From Candidatus Bathyarchaeota archaeon (GTDB lineage Archaea; Thermoproteota; Bathyarchaeia; Bathyarchaeales; Bathyarchaeaceae): a stretch of 34,879 nt of DNA. The position numbers and the translations under genes were made by a program. Of the stretch, positions 33,164 through 34,879 are shown piece by piece. Below the pieces are notes generated by a model. The model was given only the letters and a program-made list of their open reading frames with translations. It did not search any database and had not been told where the DNA came from. The DNA lies in assembly GCA_029882515.1 (NCBI GenBank), contig JAOUKN010000014.1, forward strand, positions 1 to 34,879. The letters are read 5' to 3'. Every line of letters begins with the position of its first letter. Within the stretch, counting starts at the first letter, position 1.

Positions 33164-34375
33164 TCATTTCGTGTGAATTTCCACGATGTCTCCATCTTCT
33201 AGTGGAAACTTCAGGCCTACTTTTTGTCCATTATAACGTAACCCTCGTTTCATGTCTGTGCTCTTGCCCTTTTCTGAATGTTTGGACCAAACCTTAGAGT
33301 AAGAAAACTGTTTGTGAAAATCGCTATGTATTTGTTTAGCAAGGTCAAGAATCTTAGCACTCCTCTTTAGGATAAACGGCTTTTTGGATGGTTCTTTCTT
33401 GCTTGGGTCTCTTGTATAGATTCGAATTAAGTTCAATGATTCAAACAATTCTCTTCCCAAAAACTCTAGTCCAGTTTGAGTTTTGCAGGAAATGGATAAT
33501 ACTCTTATCTGTTCTCCAACCATTTTCTTTAGTTCCGCTAATTTCTTTACCGCTTCTGGGTTGTCTGCTTTGTTAGCAACAACAACCGCTGGTCGATATA
33601 TGGTATTTTCGAAAATTGCGTCTTCTATGTTGCCTAAGGTGGCGTCTCCAAAAATTTTTACAGTCGCAGCGTATATTCGGTAGCTCTTCAGCAAGTTCTC
33701 AACGTCGTTAGTTGTGCAATTTACAAGTTGCCCAAGAGTGATTATTTTGAGACCAGCACCTGCATGTTTTCTTTCGATATCCACTCGCGCAAGTGGTTTG
33801 TTTATAAGGATTCTCGCTTTCTCTAACTCGCTTAGAATCAAAGAGAACTGCTTCGTTGGGTTCTGTGATAAATCTGCCATTAGGATTAGCCCGTCTGCGT
33901 TGCGGGCGAGTGCTAATGTCTGCAGGCCACAAGCTTCGCCTTTTGCCGAACCCTCCATTAAAGCTGGGGCTTCAATAATCTGAAATTGGATGTCTTCGTA
34001 TTGGAAAATGCCGGGTACAGGTTGTCTAGTGGTGTAAGAATAGCTGGAAACCTCCGCTTTTGCGTTGGTGGTTGAAGCCAATAAACTACTTTTACCAACG
34101 TTTGTCATGCCTAAAACTACAATCTGGGCTGCTCCTTCTTTTTCTATAAAGAATTTGGGTCCGCCTTTTCCCACTCGCCGTTGTTTCTTCTCTGCAATTT
34201 CTTTCCGTAGTGTAGCCATTTGGCGTTTGACTTGGGCGCATAGACGTCCAGTTCCTTTGTGCTTTGGAACTAGACTTAGGAATTCTTGTAATAGTTGAAG
34301 TTTTTGTTGATCTGTCCTTGCCGCAGAAACTTCGCTCCATTTATGCTTTGCTTCTGCAGGTAAGTTTGCCGGCAT
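33164..34375 (-). CDS. OBG/DRG-like GTPase with C-terminal TGS domain
   Basis: A 403-residue translation-linked GTPase. An N-terminal coiled region is followed by the G domain: P-loop GMTNVGKS (89-96), NKAD (268-271) and SCKT for guanine binding, and a C-terminal TGS domain (about 325-403, ending DGDIVEIHTK). The G3 motif that is normally DxPG is IEAPAL here (E135, A138), which is unusual and may alter hydrolysis. Its neighbours are ribosomal protein genes. It converges with rps7, 16 bases apart. Confidence 0.9.
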   Translation of the reverse strand: MPANLPAEAKHKWSEVSAARTDQQKLQLLQEFLSLVPKHKGTGRLCAQVKRQMATLRKEIAEKKQRRVGKGGPKFFIEKEGAAQIVVLGMTNVGKSSLLASTTNAKAEVSSYSYTTRQPVPGIFQYEDIQFQIIEAPALMEGSAKGEACGLQTLALARNADGLILMADLSQNPTKQFSLILSELEKARILINKPLARVDIERKHAGAGLKIITLGQLVNCTTNDVENLLKSYRIYAATVKIFGDATLGNIEDAIFENTIYRPAVVVANKADNPEAVKKLAELKKMVGEQIRVLSISCKTQTGLEFLGRELFESLNLIRIYTRDPSKKEPSKKPFILKRSAKILDLAKQIHSDFHKQFSYSKVWSKHSEKGKSTDMKRGLRYNGQKVGLKFPLEDGDIVEIHTK

Positions 34376-34489
34376 GGTTCAGTGACCTATGAATATATCA
34401 ATGTGCGAACGCTAATATCTGTTTTCAGATCCTTTCATTAACCATCTTATCTCTCTTGAAAACCTTACATAAATCAGAATCACATGGTT

Positions 34490-34879
34490 TCACTTTTTTC
34501 CTGGAAAAGTTTTCTTGTATAGGTTAATCGCATAGCTGATGGTCTTCTTCGCTTCTTCAGCCTTTTTCCACACTTTGAATTTAACCCATTTTCTAGGTTC
34601 TAATCGTTTATATGTTTCGAAGAATTCTTGAATCTCTCTCAATGTATGGGGATGTACATCGCCAATATCCTGGAATCCATTGAACCTTGGATCACATGTA
34701 GGCACCGATAATATTTTTGGGTCTTCTCCTTCTTCATCTTCCATGATCAATAGACCAATTGCCCTTGTCTTTACTATGCAGCCCACTTCCATGGGTTCGT
34801 AACTTAACACCATAACATCCAGTGGGTCATTATCATCAAACCAAGTTTGAGGAATAAAACCATATTCTACCGGAAAAAC
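34490..34879 (-). CDS. ppa: Inorganic pyrophosphatase, family I (partial)
   Basis: Hydrolyses pyrophosphate. The C-terminal 129 residues are present and the N-terminus lies beyond the right edge. Active-site segments seen are YGFIPQTWFDDNDPLDVMVL (the Asp triad in DNDPLD), MEDEEGEDPKILSVP, and ETYKRLEPRKWVKFKVW near the end. It ends in KKTFPGKK. Confidence 0.95.
   Translation of the reverse strand, partial: VFPVEYGFIPQTWFDDNDPLDVMVLSYEPMEVGCIVKTRAIGLLIMEDEEGEDPKILSVPTCDPRFNGFQDIGDVHPHTLREIQEFFETYKRLEPRKWVKFKVWKKAEEAKKTISYAINLYKKTFPGKK

Noticed and set aside
1-34879. CRISPR arrays, insertion sequences, integrases, rRNA genes
   Set aside because: No regularly spaced repeats, transposase or integrase motifs, or rRNA-like sequence were seen on either strand.

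Overview
The window is archaeal chromosomal DNA, probably from a TACK-group (Thermoproteota) organism and possibly Bathyarchaeia-like; the exact taxon is inference. The signs are the archaeal/eukaryotic ribosomal proteins S24e and S27ae, archaeal-type L2, L3, L4, L23, S7, S12 and S19, a stand-alone tRNA-splicing endonuclease, TATA boxes ahead of most transcription units, frequent GTG and TTG starts, and AT-rich intergenic DNA.

Left third (1-9,030): a partial hypothetical gene, a zinc-ribbon/coiled-coil protein, a large M28/DUF4910-type aminopeptidase preceded by a strong TATA box and a long hairpin (possible small RNA), small membrane and zinc proteins, a SAM methyltransferase, a B12-binding-type radical SAM protein, then minus-strand endA and a DUF47/PhoU-like regulator. 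GlyRS (9,117-10,868) follows, then an 870-base AT-rich stretch with a lone promoter and a possible decayed ORF, then a DUF917 gene.

Centre (12,888-19,109): the most interesting part. A divergent promoter region drives arsR and, further on, an ACR3 arsenite exporter to the right, and an eleven-gene, tightly packed operon to the left. That operon encodes a 56-residue zinc-ribbon protein, a stand-alone HdrA-N-terminal-like Fe-S protein, a two-cluster ferredoxin, three tandem DGC (putative zinc-binding) paralogues, a GcvH-like lipoyl carrier, a small helical protein, a membrane-anchored redoxin, a CcdA-type membrane protein and a small odd thioredoxin. The same operator-like sequence (AACATATTTA / ATTTAAATATGT) overlaps the TATA box of all three transcription units. 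I read this as one arsenic- or thiol-stress-responsive regulon joining arsenite efflux to an electron and thiol relay from cytoplasmic Fe-S proteins, through a lipoyl carrier and DGC proteins, to the membrane and outer face. The gene identities are well supported; the joint function is inference.

Right half (19,289-34,879): dodecin, inositol-1-phosphate synthase, rps24e-rps27ae, two unrecognised proteins, rps19, a MacB/LolCDE-like ABC exporter facing a 987-residue cell-surface protein with repeats, then the rpl3-rpl4-rpl23-rpl2 cluster, rps12-rps7, a TGS-domain GTPase and a partial inorganic pyrophosphatase. The usual L2-S19 junction of the S10 operon is broken by the ABC exporter and surface-protein genes. 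No rRNA, confident tRNA, insertion sequence, CRISPR array or replication origin was seen.
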